A stretch of 64,000 nucleotides of DNA from JAISST01 sp050434145 (GTDB lineage: Bacteria > Fusobacteriota > Fusobacteriia > Fusobacteriales > Fusobacteriaceae). How positions within the stretch are numbered: the first letter of the stretch is position 1; every line of letters starts with the position of its first letter. Below are positions 42,814 through 51,791 of the stretch, piece by piece. The stretch spans positions 1 through 64,000 of the forward strand of contig NZ_JBNPVX010000007.1 in the NCBI RefSeq assembly GCF_050434145.1. The letters run 5' to 3'. Position numbers and translations under genes: made by a program. The notes below the pieces were generated by a model. That model was not told where the DNA came from, did no database searches, and saw only the letters and a program-made list of their open reading frames with translations.

Positions 42814-44568
42814 ATGAAAATGATAAAAATTAAAATAGATGGTAAAACCATAATTACTCCTGAAGGGACTACTATCCTCAATGCAGCATTAAAAGCTGGA
42901 ATAAATATTCCTAACTTATGCTATATGGAGATGAAGGAAGTAGGATATAAGAACCATTGTGCCTCTTGTAGAATATGTGTGGTAGAAGTAAAAGGAATGA
43001 AAAGGTTAGTACCATCATGTACTACTCCAGTAATTCAAGGTATGGAAATAGTCACTAATTCTGTAAATGTAATGAACAAAAGGAGAGTTATCCTAGAATT
43101 ACTCTTATCTGATCATCCTAAAGATTGCCTTACATGTGGTAAAAACGGCTGTTGTCAATTACAAGAAATATCAATTGATTTTGGATTAAGAGAAATCAGA
43201 TTTGAAGGAAAAGAATCTAAACACTATAGGCAAAAATCTGTAGCTATAACAAAAGATATTTCAAAATGCATAATGTGCAGAAGATGTGAAACTATGTGTG
43301 AGGAAATACAAAGCTGCAGTATTCTTACTGGTATTGGAAGAGGATTTGAAGTAGTAGTAAACACTGCTTTCAACCGCAACCTTACAGATACTAAGTGCAC
43401 ATTTTGTGGACAATGTGTTGCTGTTTGTCCTGTAGGCGCTTTGTATGAAACTGATAATTATTATAAACTAACTGAAGATATAACCAATGAAAATAAAACT
43501 GTAATTGTACAGATGGCCCCTGCTGTAAGAGTTGCCCTTGGTGAACTATTTGGAATGCCGCCTGGTACTGATCTCACAAAAAAAATAGTAGCTGGATTAA
43601 GAAAATTGAAATTTGATGCAGTATTTGATACAAATTTTGCTGCTGATGTTACTATTGTCGAAGAATCTACAGAACTAAAAAATAGGTTAGACAAATATTT
43701 AAAAGGTGATCAAAAAGTCAAATTACCTTTATTCACTTCTTGTTGTCCTGCTTGGGTAAGATTTTTGGAATTAAATTACCCACAATTAGTAGAGAATCTT
43801 TCCTCTACTAAATCTCCACAACAAGTATTTGGGACTATTTCAAAAGAAATTTGGGCGAAAAAAATGGGAATTCCAAAAGAAAATGTTGTATGTGTTTCTA
43901 TTATGCCTTGTGTTGCTAAAAAATATGAAGCTTCAAGGCCAGAATTTGAAAATAATGGCATTTTTGATGTAGATTATTCTATTACTACTAGAGAGCTCTC
44001 TCGAATTTTTCATCAATATAATATAAATTTATTAAATCTTGAAGATAGTGAATTTGATAATCCAATGGGAGAATCTACAGGTGCTGCAGATATTTTTGGT
44101 AGAACTGGTGGAGTATTAGAAGCTGCCACTCGTACTTTGTATGAAATGGAAACAAATGGAAAGTTAGATAACCTTGACTTTAATGCTATGAGAGGTTTTG
44201 AAGAAGTTAGAGTTGCCAATGTCAGTGTAGATAGTAAAGTGAATCTAAGATTAGCTGTAGTTCATGGATTGGGCGCTGCAAGAAAATTAATTGAAAAAAT
44301 ACTAAATGGTGAAGAAGAATTTCATGCTGTAGAAGTAATGGCCTGCAAAGGAGGATGTATCGGTGGTGGTGGCCAGCCATATCATTATGGAGATTTTTCT
44401 GTAATAAAGAAGCGATATGATGCTTTACAAGATATGGATTATAAAAGTGATATTAGATTATCACATGAAAATCCTTCAGTAAAAACTTTATATGAAAAAG
44501 AATTGGATGAGCCTTATTTTGGAAAACTAGCTCATAAGCTTTTCCATGTAAAATACAATAATAAATAA
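42814..44568 (+). CDS. hydA: [FeFe]-hydrogenase catalytic subunit (HydA type)
   Basis: A 584-residue catalytic subunit. The N-terminal [2Fe-2S] domain has Cys36, Cys49, Cys52 and Cys69. A His-ligated cluster follows ('DHPKDCLTCGKNGCC', His101, Cys105, Cys108), then two [4Fe-4S] clusters ('KCIMCRRCETMC', 'KCTFCGQCVAVC'), then H-cluster motifs L1 'TSCCPAW' (308-314), L2 'MPCVAKKYE' (364-372) and L3 'MACKGGCIGGGGQP' (509-522). It reduces protons to H2 in the cytosol. The ATG at 42814 has GGGAGGAG 7 bases upstream, better than the GTG at 42808. Maturases HydEFG are not in the window. Confidence 0.96.
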   Translation: MKMIKIKIDGKTIITPEGTTILNAALKAGINIPNLCYMEMKEVGYKNHCASCRICVVEVKGMKRLVPSCTTPVIQGMEIVTNSVNVMNKRRVILELLLSDHPKDCLTCGKNGCCQLQEISIDFGLREIRFEGKESKHYRQKSVAITKDISKCIMCRRCETMCEEIQSCSILTGIGRGFEVVVNTAFNRNLTDTKCTFCGQCVAVCPVGALYETDNYYKLTEDITNENKTVIVQMAPAVRVALGELFGMPPGTDLTKKIVAGLRKLKFDAVFDTNFAADVTIVEESTELKNRLDKYLKGDQKVKLPLFTSCCPAWVRFLELNYPQLVENLSSTKSPQQVFGTISKEIWAKKMGIPKENVVCVSIMPCVAKKYEASRPEFENNGIFDVDYSITTRELSRIFHQYNINLLNLEDSEFDNPMGESTGAADIFGRTGGVLEAATRTLYEMETNGKLDNLDFNAMRGFEEVRVANVSVDSKVNLRLAVVHGLGAARKLIEKILNGEEEFHAVEVMACKGGCIGGGGQPYHYGDFSVIKKRYDALQDMDYKSDIRLSHENPSVKTLYEKELDEPYFGKLAHKLFHVKYNNK

Positions 44569-44579
44569 AATATAACTAG

Positions 44580-44630
44580 GTAAAAATCACTAAATTTTTT
44601 ATATAAAGTTTTTGTGATTTTTACTAATTT
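44580..44630 (+). terminator. intrinsic terminator of the hydrogenase operon
   Basis: GTAAAAATCAC (44580-44590) pairs with GTGATTTTTAC (44614-44624); the T-rich tail is modest. Confidence 0.65.
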
Positions 44631-44664
44631 ATGATACAATATCATAAATAATTTTAGAGAAAAT

Positions 44665-44689
44665 ATAGTTATTTGGAATAAATAACTAT
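44665..44689 (+). promoter_or_regulatory. perfect hairpin in the mscS leader
   Basis: ATAGTTATTT (44665-44674), loop GGAAT, AAATAACTAT (44680-44689), extendable by one T-A pair. It has no T-run, so it is not a terminator. It is the first of several small stems in the 200-bp leader before mscS (also GTTAAA/TTTAAC near 44702-44720), suggesting a structured 5' UTR. Confidence 0.35.
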
Positions 44690-44790
44690 ATAGGTAATGA
44701 AGGTTAAAATATAAATTTAACATTTCTAGCTACTTTTTATAGTAGGTTGTTTTTGTCTCATAAAATTATTAAATAATAAAATATTAAAAC

Positions 44791-44834
44791 AAGGAGGATT
44801 AATAGATAAGCTATCAAACTATCTATTGTATTGA
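44791..44834 (+). promoter_or_regulatory. SD-hairpin-start arrangement of mscS
   Basis: The SD AAGGAGG (44791-44797) is followed by a perfect 8-bp stem, AATAGATA (44801-44808) and TATCTATT (44820-44827), loop 11 nt, extendable by a U.G pair. The ATG is at 44835. With the hairpin folded, 8-10 nt separate SD and start. No other SD is near the ATG. Confidence 0.6.
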
Positions 44835-45698
44835 ATGATGGAAAAATTAGTAGAAGATCTTGAAACACAAGATGTAGGGAAAATCATGGAAATCTTAAAA
44901 TCATGGGGTGAAGGATTGTTAAAAATGGCCCCTTCTTTTATTAGTAAAATAATTGTAGCATTACTTTTTATTTTTATTGGTAAAAAAATAATTGGTCTTA
45001 TTGTATTAAGTTTGAAAAAAATTATGGATTCTCGTAATGCAGAACCTTTACTAAAAAGTTTTATCTTATCTTTTATTAAGAATTTATTATTTGTGGTTCT
45101 TTTCTTTTTGGTACTTGGTGTATTAGGAATAAGAGCTACTTCATTAATGGCTGTATTAGGTACTGCAGGTCTTGCCATTGGTCTTGCATTACAAGGAAGT
45201 TTATCAAACCTTGCTGGTGGTGTGTTGATTCTGATGTTTAGACCATTTTCTAAAGGTGACTATATTTCTAATAATGGTGGTGTAGAAGGAACTGTTGATC
45301 AAATTCAAATATTCAATTCTATATTGGTTACTCCTGATAATAAAATAATTATTGTTCCCAATGGACAATTGGCAAATAGTACTCTAGTAAATTTTTCAAA
45401 AAACCCTACAAGAAGATTAGATCTAACTTATTCTGTTGCTTATACCACAGATATAGATAAGGCTATCTCTGTTTTGGAAGAAGTGGCAAAAGAAAATCCT
45501 AAAATATTACAAAACAAACCTAAGACTATCAGACTTCGTACACATGGATTAAATTCATTGGACTTCCTGTTTAGAGTTTGGGTTAAATCTGGTGATTATT
45601 GGGATGTTATGTGGGATTGTAATGAAAATGTCAAAAGAGCTTTTGATAAGAATAATATTGAAATTCCTTACCAAAAGATTGATATTTATCAAAAATAA
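44835..45698 (+). CDS. mscS: MscS-type mechanosensitive ion channel
   Basis: A 287-residue small-conductance mechanosensitive channel. Three membrane helices are followed by the pore-lining TM3 'TAGLAIGLALQGSLSNLAGG' (about residues 110-129, Gly/Ala-packed) and 'RPFSKGDYI', 'GTVDQIQIFNSILVTPDNKIIIVPN' of the beta domain, and an alpha/beta C-terminal vestibule. It sits in the inner membrane and releases osmolytes under hypo-osmotic shock. The start is ATG 44835 or the adjacent ATG 44838. The only SD is 37 nt away, with an inverted repeat between them. Confidence 0.93.
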   Translation: MMEKLVEDLETQDVGKIMEILKSWGEGLLKMAPSFISKIIVALLFIFIGKKIIGLIVLSLKKIMDSRNAEPLLKSFILSFIKNLLFVVLFFLVLGVLGIRATSLMAVLGTAGLAIGLALQGSLSNLAGGVLILMFRPFSKGDYISNNGGVEGTVDQIQIFNSILVTPDNKIIIVPNGQLANSTLVNFSKNPTRRLDLTYSVAYTTDIDKAISVLEEVAKENPKILQNKPKTIRLRTHGLNSLDFLFRVWVKSGDYWDVMWDCNENVKRAFDKNNIEIPYQKIDIYQK

Positions 45699-45758
45699 CT
45701 TTAATATTTTAAACTGTATATGTTATCTTAGTTTTATTTTAATTATGGGGGGTTATCA

Positions 45759-47225
45759 ATGAAATATGATATGAATGGAAAAATTCTTAAAGAAGCCATT
45801 ACTTTTGATGATGTGCTTTTGGTTCCATCAAAATCTGATGTGTTACCACAAGATGTTTCTCTTAAGACCAATCTTACAAAAGAAATTGTTCTAAACATTC
45901 CTATATTAAGTGCTGCTATGGACACTGTAACAGAGTCAGACCTTGCTATTTCCTTAGCTAGACAAGGTGGATTGGGGTTTATTCACAAAAATATGTCTAT
46001 AGAAGATCAAGCTTCTGATGTAGATAGAGTAAAAAGAATTGAGAGTGGTATGATTAAAAATCCTGTTACACTCACTATTGACAGTACTGTCGGTGATGCT
46101 GAAAACTTGATGAGACGTTATAAAATATCTGGTCTTCCTGTAATTGGGGATAGTGGTAAATTAATAGGAATACTTACAAACCGTGATATTAAATACCACA
46201 AAGAACCACGCCAATCAGTGGGAGAAATCATGACTAAGAATAATTTAGTTACTGCACCTGTTGGTACTACTTTGGATCAAGCTAAAGAAATTTTGTTAGC
46301 CAATAGAATCGAAAAACTGCCAATTACTGATGATGAAGGTTTCTTAAAAGGACTTATCACTATTAAAGATATAGATAATCTAGTAGAATATCCAAATGCT
46401 TGCAAAGATAGTCATGGGACTTTGAGAGTTGGTGGTGCTGTAGGAATAGGTAATGACACTATGGATAGAGTAGAAGCATTAGTCAGAGCTGGAGTAGATG
46501 TAATTACTGTAGATTCTGCACATGGTCATTCTGGTGGTGTAATAAAAAAAATACAAGAAATAAGAAATGCATTTCCTAATCTTAACCTTATAGGTGGTAA
46601 TATTGTAACTGCTGAAGCTGCATTAGCACTAATTAATGCTGGAGTCAATGGAGTCAAAGTAGGAATTGGACCTGGTTCTATCTGTACTACGCGGGTAGTT
46701 GCTGGTGTGGGTGTTCCACAACTTACTGCAGTAAATGATATTTTCCAAGTATGTAGAGAAAAGGACATCTGTGTAATTGCAGATGGAGGTATTAAATTTT
46801 CTGGTGATATAGTAAAAGCATTAGCCGCTGGTGCTGACTGTGTAATGTTGGGTGGACTACTTGCAGGTACTACTGAAGCTCCTGGAGAAGAAGTAATCAT
46901 GGAAGGAAGACGTTACAAAATATATGTAGGAATGGGATCTATTGCAGCAATGAAAAGAGGTTCAAAAGATAGATATTTTCAAAATGATGCTCAGAAACTT
47001 GTTCCTGAAGGTATTGAAGGGTGTATTGCATATAAAGGAAATCTTAAAGATGTGGTATTCCAATTATGTGGTGGAATTAAAGCTGGCATGGGATACTGTG
47101 GTACTGCAACAATAGAAGATTTAAAAATAAATGGTAGATTTACAAAAATAACTGGAGCTGGATTGGCTGAAAGTCATCCTCACGATATTGTAATTACTAA
47201 AGAAGCTCCTAATTATTCTAAATAA
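45759..47225 (+). CDS. guaB: inosine-5'-monophosphate dehydrogenase
   Basis: A 488-residue IMPDH catalysing NAD+-dependent IMP to XMP, the first step of GMP synthesis. The N-terminal 'TFDDVLLVPSKSDVLP' and 'PILSAAMDTVTE' are diagnostic. Two CBS domains occupy about residues 95-210. The catalytic loop 'GIGPGSICTTRVVAGVGVPQ' carries Cys309, and 'ADGGIKFSGDIVKALAAGAD' and the flap 'GSKDRY' follow. GGGGGG lies 6 bases before the ATG. It stands alone; guaA is not in the window. Confidence 0.97.
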   Translation: MKYDMNGKILKEAITFDDVLLVPSKSDVLPQDVSLKTNLTKEIVLNIPILSAAMDTVTESDLAISLARQGGLGFIHKNMSIEDQASDVDRVKRIESGMIKNPVTLTIDSTVGDAENLMRRYKISGLPVIGDSGKLIGILTNRDIKYHKEPRQSVGEIMTKNNLVTAPVGTTLDQAKEILLANRIEKLPITDDEGFLKGLITIKDIDNLVEYPNACKDSHGTLRVGGAVGIGNDTMDRVEALVRAGVDVITVDSAHGHSGGVIKKIQEIRNAFPNLNLIGGNIVTAEAALALINAGVNGVKVGIGPGSICTTRVVAGVGVPQLTAVNDIFQVCREKDICVIADGGIKFSGDIVKALAAGADCVMLGGLLAGTTEAPGEEVIMEGRRYKIYVGMGSIAAMKRGSKDRYFQNDAQKLVPEGIEGCIAYKGNLKDVVFQLCGGIKAGMGYCGTATIEDLKINGRFTKITGAGLAESHPHDIVITKEAPNYSK

Positions 47226-47259
47226 TTTTTCTTAATGGATTGGCACAAGGAGAAATAAA

Positions 47260-48261
47260 TTGAAAATTTCTAAAAACTTTATGTTGGTTATCATTTGTCT
47301 ATTTTTAGTACAAAATATGAGTTTAGCTTCTAAAAAATACAAAGAATTGCCCCTATTAGAGACCTCTTCAAAAGAAAATCAAAATAATAATGATAAAGAA
47401 AATGCTACAAGAGCTGGGCAAAGCAATTTTTCTGATACAGTAGTAGAAAATATAGTCATACAAGGAAATGCTTCCTCTAATGGTGAAAATAATGTTGTTA
47501 CAGAAACTGACACTGTTTCTGTAGAAGAAGTAAATTTACTTGAAGATTTCAATAAAGATAATTCTAATAATTCTGATAGTAATTCAACTGATAATAGTGG
47601 TAATACTAGTAATGAAATTATTGATGATGCCATTAATAATGGGACAACTAACGATAATATTATTGAAGTTACTTCTTCAGAACAACAAACAACACAAAAT
47701 TCTACTAATATTCCGCAAAGAGTTCCTATAGCACCACTTTCAAATATAAATATAGAATATGCTGAATCAGAAGTCAGAACTGATGGTCTTACTTATGCTA
47801 AAGATAGTTCTACTCCCTTTACAGGTGTTATTTATTCTAAATTTGGTTCAATCAAAGAATATGATGAAAGTTATTCTAATGGAAAATTGCATGGTGAAAG
47901 AATATGGTATTCATCTGAGGAAAAACCAATTATCGTAGAAGTTTATACTAATGGCGTTCTTAATGGAACATCTTATGAATACTATGAAAATGGTGCTACT
48001 AAAACTATCAAAGTTTATGATAATAATAAAATTGTCTCTATGAAGTCTTATAATAAGGCAGGAAATATAATACACGATTCTACTTTCACTGGTGGTAATG
48101 GCTCATGGAAAATTTTCTGGGAAAGTGAAAAGGTATTGGAAGAAGGAATGTATAAAAATGGTGTAAAAGATGGTGAATGGAAAAGATATCAATCAGATGG
48201 TCAAGTTGATAATATAAAAACTTATAAAGATGGTAAGTTAATTGGGGAAAGCTGGAATTAG
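47260..48261 (+). CDS. secreted MORN-repeat (YwqK-type) protein with low-complexity linker
   Basis: A 333-residue protein starting at TTG (AAGGAGAAATAAA upstream) with a signal peptide (KISKNFMLVIICLFLVQNMSLA). Residues about 35-150 are Asn/Ser/Thr/Asp-rich and probably disordered. Residues about 175-333 carry MORN-like repeats: 'DESYSNGKLHGERIWYSSEE', 'EVYTNGVLNGTSYEYYENGA' and 'GMYKNGVKDGEWKRYQSDGQ'. It is exported; the repeats may bind membrane or protein. It is related in domain type to 18180-18995 but not adjacent to any toxin, so the usual 'antitoxin' label is not meaningful here. Confidence 0.78.
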   Translation: MKISKNFMLVIICLFLVQNMSLASKKYKELPLLETSSKENQNNNDKENATRAGQSNFSDTVVENIVIQGNASSNGENNVVTETDTVSVEEVNLLEDFNKDNSNNSDSNSTDNSGNTSNEIIDDAINNGTTNDNIIEVTSSEQQTTQNSTNIPQRVPIAPLSNINIEYAESEVRTDGLTYAKDSSTPFTGVIYSKFGSIKEYDESYSNGKLHGERIWYSSEEKPIIVEVYTNGVLNGTSYEYYENGATKTIKVYDNNKIVSMKSYNKAGNIIHDSTFTGGNGSWKIFWESEKVLEEGMYKNGVKDGEWKRYQSDGQVDNIKTYKDGKLIGESWN

Positions 48262-48289
48262 AAATAAATAGAAAAAAATTATAATTATT

Positions 48290-48330
48290 AAAAAAGATGG
48301 TTAGTACAGATAATTAACCATCTTTTTTGC
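48290..48330. terminator. bidirectional terminator between convergent genes
   Basis: AAAAAAGATGGTTA pairs with TAACCATCTTTTTT (right arm 48315-48328), serving the MORN gene and the YfcC-type gene. Confidence 0.85.
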
Positions 48331-48371
48331 TATATAAATTTTTTATAATATGCTAGTATAGTAATACTAAA

Positions 48372-49772
48372 TTATACTACAAATATAGTAGTTGATATTG
48401 CAATAAATATAAACTGTAGTAATAACATCATTCCAAATAATGGTGTAATGAACTTATACCATTTATCTATAGGCAATCCCATTAATCCACATAAAGTTCC
48501 TGCACTTGTTGGCCAAAACATATTTGAGAATCCGTCTCCAAATTGAAAAGCAATCACTGCTACTTGTCTATTCATAGAAATATTGTCAGCTAAAGGTGCC
48601 ATTATAGGCATTGATACTGCAGCCTGACCTGATCCGGAAGGTATAAAGAAGTTTATGAAGTTTTGAACTATTACCATTCCTATTCCTGCAATTGATTTTG
48701 GTAATGACATGATTAGATTAGAGACATAGTTAATAATAGTATCTATTATTTGTCCATCTTGCATCACTACAGTCAGTGATCTTGCCACTCCAACTGCTAA
48801 AGCACCAAATAATACATCTGGTATAGATTCTAGAAAAGTAGAAGCTATCTCACTAAATGACATTTTATTTATTAATCCTACTAATATCATCATTATTAAA
48901 AATAATGTAGATAGTTCATTTAGATACCAACCCCATTTGATACACCCAACTATTAATAATACCAAAGTTGCAAGGAACATCAGCATTATTACCATATGTT
49001 TTTCTGTATAAGGTAAATTTATCATTTTTTCTTTAGTCATATCTGTAGATATTTTAAATTTTACATCTTTTACCAATGATAATTCTGGATTTTTCTTTAC
49101 TTTGTTGGCATAACGCACTAAGTATAATATTGCAACTCCTTGAAACACAATAAAACACGCTATTCTGAAAGGTAAGGCAGTATTTAAATCAACCTCTGCA
49201 ATACCTGCTGCCACTCCTATTGTAAATGGATTCAATGTAGCTGCAGCAAAACCTGTAGCTGTTCCTAATATAACTGCTGCTCCACCTACCAATGCATCAT
49301 ATCCTAGAGCTATTGATATTCCCATAAATGCTGGTAGTAATCCATAAGTCTCTTCATACATTCCAAATGTTGAACCACATATTCCAAATATTAGCATGAA
49401 AGTAGGAAAAATTAGTTTTTCAGTTGATTCCATTTTTCTCATAAGACGTCCTAATGCACCATAAAATGCTCCAGACTTTATTAGCATATAGATAAAACCA
49501 TATGCAAAAAATATGAAGAAAATAATATCTGCTGTCTCTACTAGACCTTTTACCAAAGCCATTACCATATTGAATGGTGATACTGGAGTTGCTTCCAATG
49601 CTTTATATGATCCTGGAACAACAACCATTCTTTTTCCCAATGCCACCCTTTCAAATGTCCCAGCTGGAATAATCCATGTGAGTGCTGTTACCAGCATTAA
49701 CATTCCACATAATAAAACATATGTATGAGGCATTTTGAATTTCTTTTTTCCTTTAATCTCTACTTCTGCCAC
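48372..49772 (-). CDS. YfcC-family transporter, predicted lysine importer
   Basis: A 466-residue polytopic protein with about 11-12 helices of the YfcC/DcuC-like family. It has 'MPHTYVLLCGMLMLVTALTW' then 'IIPAGTFER' at the N-terminus, 'GICGSTFGMYEETYGLLPAF', 'ATGFAAATLNPFTIGVA', 'FFIPSGSGQAAVSMPIMAPL' and 'DGFSNMFWPTSAG'. The start is GTG 49772, preceded by GAGGAGGAAAA; a longer in-frame start lacks an SD. YfcC proteins are annotated loosely as arginine/ornithine or dicarboxylate carriers, but the lysine riboswitch directly upstream argues that this one carries lysine or a lysine-containing compound. Confidence 0.85.
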   Translation of the reverse strand: MAEVEIKGKKKFKMPHTYVLLCGMLMLVTALTWIIPAGTFERVALGKRMVVVPGSYKALEATPVSPFNMVMALVKGLVETADIIFFIFFAYGFIYMLIKSGAFYGALGRLMRKMESTEKLIFPTFMLIFGICGSTFGMYEETYGLLPAFMGISIALGYDALVGGAAVILGTATGFAAATLNPFTIGVAAGIAEVDLNTALPFRIACFIVFQGVAILYLVRYANKVKKNPELSLVKDVKFKISTDMTKEKMINLPYTEKHMVIMLMFLATLVLLIVGCIKWGWYLNELSTLFLIMMILVGLINKMSFSEIASTFLESIPDVLFGALAVGVARSLTVVMQDGQIIDTIINYVSNLIMSLPKSIAGIGMVIVQNFINFFIPSGSGQAAVSMPIMAPLADNISMNRQVAVIAFQFGDGFSNMFWPTSAGTLCGLMGLPIDKWYKFITPLFGMMLLLQFIFIAISTTIFVV

Positions 49773-49817
49773 TTTTCCTCCTCTAAATAAAACTTTTCCA
49801 AATAAAATTTTTATAAT

Positions 49818-49903
49818 AAAAAACACAGAATAACCAAGGGCTCATCTGTGTGTGATTTATAACGATATTTTTCTATAATCATATTATAAATATTTTCACA
49901 GAT
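49818..49903 (-). promoter_or_regulatory. terminator/antiterminator switch of the lysine riboswitch
   Basis: On the minus strand ATCTGTG (plus 49897-49903) can pair with CACAGAT (plus 49844-49850) as antiterminator. The same CACAGA can instead pair with TCTGTG (plus 49824-49829), followed directly by six T's (plus 49818-49823), as terminator. The first element overlaps the 3' strand of aptamer helix P1, so ligand-stabilised P1 would free CACAGA for the terminator: lysine turns the gene off. Confidence 0.8.
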
Positions 49904-50066
49904 AGCTCTCCATCAGATTTTGACTGATGACAATAGTATAAATATTATTTATACTACCAACAGAAAATTTTGGCGAAATTTTCTATTTCGGCAAAAAATC
50001 CTTTCCAATTATATCAATATCTTGCCAGATTACATAATTGTACTTTTATTTTTTGCTCCTCTATCT
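49900..50066 (-). promoter_or_regulatory. lysine riboswitch (L-box) aptamer
   Basis: Read on the minus strand, P1 is AGATAG (plus 50061-50066) with CTATCT (plus 49900-49905). The conserved L-box order is present: AGATAGAGGAGC, AGTA, GGAAAGG (plus 50000-50006), GCCGAAA (plus 49986-49992), CTGTTGG, a long AT hairpin (AGTATAAAT/ATTTATACT), GTCATCAG, and CTGATGGAGAGC leading into P1. This matches the lysine riboswitch consensus from memory. A TATACT -10 box lies about 10-15 bases upstream of P1. Confidence 0.88.
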
Positions 50067-50161
50067 TAAATATGCATTAAAGTATACAATATTTTTTGTT
50101 TTGTTAATAATATAAAAAATAAATGTTTTCTATTTATTAAATTAATATTTAAATAATCCTT

Positions 50162-51364
50162 TTATTTTTTATTATTTATTTCTTGAAATACTTCTTTTAT
50201 TTCTTTCAAAAGCTCCTTATTATTATATAGTTCCAAACTGGAGTAAATTGTTGCTTTTACTGATTGCTCTATTAATTTATATGCATTGGATGAATTGGCA
50301 TATTTCAAAAAATTCTCATCATGAACATAACAATTGGGTTCTGTTTCTATTTCTAATTCACAATAACTAGTAGGAATAGCCTTGCTTACATTACCAATAT
50401 CTGAAGAACCAACACCTTTTTTCACGCCATTTAATATATTTTTAACTCCTACTTTTTCCAAATTTGATTTTAACAAATTTTGTAATGGAGCAATATTCAA
50501 TAAATTATCATATGAATTATCTACATTAGATAATTTCATAGTACATCCTGTCATCAGTGCTGCACCTTTGGCACAATTGATAACTTTTTCTGTAACTTTG
50601 TCTAGATATTCTCTAGTGGCTGATCTAATCATAAATTCGCAAGAGGCGTAATCATGAATTGTATTCGTTGCTCCTCCACCACTTCTTATTGCTCCATGAA
50701 TTCTTACATCAGAACTCACATGTTGCCTTAATGCACTTACCCCTGCAAACATGAGAGTTACACTATCTAGAGCATTGATTCCTTCTTCTGGAAATGCTGC
50801 TGCATGAGCTGCCTTACCAAAAAATTCAAATCTTAAAGAGTCTATTGCAAGAGCTCTACATCCTATATTATTCTCTGCACCTAAATGCATCTGAAATGCA
50901 ATGTCTATATTATTAAAAGCCCCTTGATTTACCATATCTACTTTTGCGCCTAAGGTCTCTTCGGCTGGTGTTCCTATTACTATTATTTTACCATTAAATT
51001 TATCTTTCATCTTTGATAGTATTATTGCAGCTCCCAATGTCGTAGCTGCAATCCAGTTATGACCACAAGCATGTCCATTCTCATCTTTGTTTTTCCCATA
51101 TCCTGGTAATGCATCATATTCAGGTAGAAAACATATTTTAGGACCTTCATCATCACCAAATTCTCCTCTAAATCCTGTAGAAAAGCCGCAATAATTTTCT
51201 TCTACAGTAAAGCCATATTTTTTTAAAATTGATATTAGATATTTTGCTGATTTGGTTTCTTTTAATCCTAATTCTGGATTTTTAAATATATACTCACTTA
51301 TCTCCTCTATCTCTTTCTGGTAAGTTTTAAACAATTCATTCACTAGATTTTCCATATTTTCCAT
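50162..51364 (-). CDS. M20-family amidohydrolase/peptidase (M20D, AbgB-like)
   Basis: A 400-residue metallopeptidase with the M20D pattern: 'FLPEYDALPGYG' (Asp84), 'NGHACGHNW' (97-104, metal ligands), 'IVIGTPAEETLGAKVDM' (Glu135/136), 'GKAAHAAAFPEEGINALD' in the dimerisation domain and 'GSSDIGNVS' near the C-terminus. It hydrolyses N-acyl-amino acids, aminobenzoyl-glutamate or small peptides in the cytosol. It is followed by the lysine-riboswitch-controlled transporter. The start ATG has no adjacent SD; AAGGAGG is 36 nt upstream across a hairpin. Confidence 0.88.
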   Translation of the reverse strand: MENMENLVNELFKTYQKEIEEISEYIFKNPELGLKETKSAKYLISILKKYGFTVEENYCGFSTGFRGEFGDDEGPKICFLPEYDALPGYGKNKDENGHACGHNWIAATTLGAAIILSKMKDKFNGKIIVIGTPAEETLGAKVDMVNQGAFNNIDIAFQMHLGAENNIGCRALAIDSLRFEFFGKAAHAAAFPEEGINALDSVTLMFAGVSALRQHVSSDVRIHGAIRSGGGATNTIHDYASCEFMIRSATREYLDKVTEKVINCAKGAALMTGCTMKLSNVDNSYDNLLNIAPLQNLLKSNLEKVGVKNILNGVKKGVGSSDIGNVSKAIPTSYCELEIETEPNCYVHDENFLKYANSSNAYKLIEQSVKATIYSSLELYNNKELLKEIKEVFQEINNKK

Positions 51365-51406
51365 TACAATTTATGCATTCAGATACTTTTAATGCACATC
51401 CTCCTT
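51365..51406 (-). promoter_or_regulatory. SD-hairpin-start arrangement of the M20 gene
   Basis: The SD AAGGAGG is at 51400-51406. The 8-bp stem is TGTGCATT (plus 51391-51398) with AATGCATA (plus 51372-51379), including one G.U, with an 11-nt loop. A 7-nt spacer (51365-51371) precedes the ATG. Effective spacing when folded is 8 nt. Confidence 0.55.
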
Positions 51407-51409
51407 TAA

Positions 51410-51791
51410 ATTAAGATATTTCATATTTTTTAAAATTTTTATTTATATGTTACCTGTAACATATTTTTGATAGTTTTTTTGTTATAACTAACATATTTCT
51501 ACTTATTTAGCTTAAATTTTTTATTTTTTGCTATTTACTTTTATACTTTATCACATAAAAAGAGTATTTTTCAAGAATAATTTTTTGAATAACTTTAAAA
51601 CTTAATAATATACATTATTTTAAATAACTTCATATATAAAAAAATAGTCTAATAGTTAAATTTAAAAAACATTTATTTAAATTTTAGTTTATTATCTAAG
51701 GCATTATTAGAACAACGGAAAAAGCTTTGATTTTTTTTATAAAATAATGTATCATGTAAGAATAAAATTATTTTGTTTTGAAGGTAAGTTA
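51410..51791. other. intergenic region between divergent M20 and dinG genes
   Basis: About 380 AT-rich bases that must hold both divergent promoters. No clear -35/-10 pair, repeat or RNA motif could be singled out by eye. Confidence 0.5.

Noticed and set aside
49773..50161. T-box or THF riboswitch upstream of the YfcC gene
   Set aside because: No T-box sequence and no THF core. The block order fits the lysine riboswitch instead.
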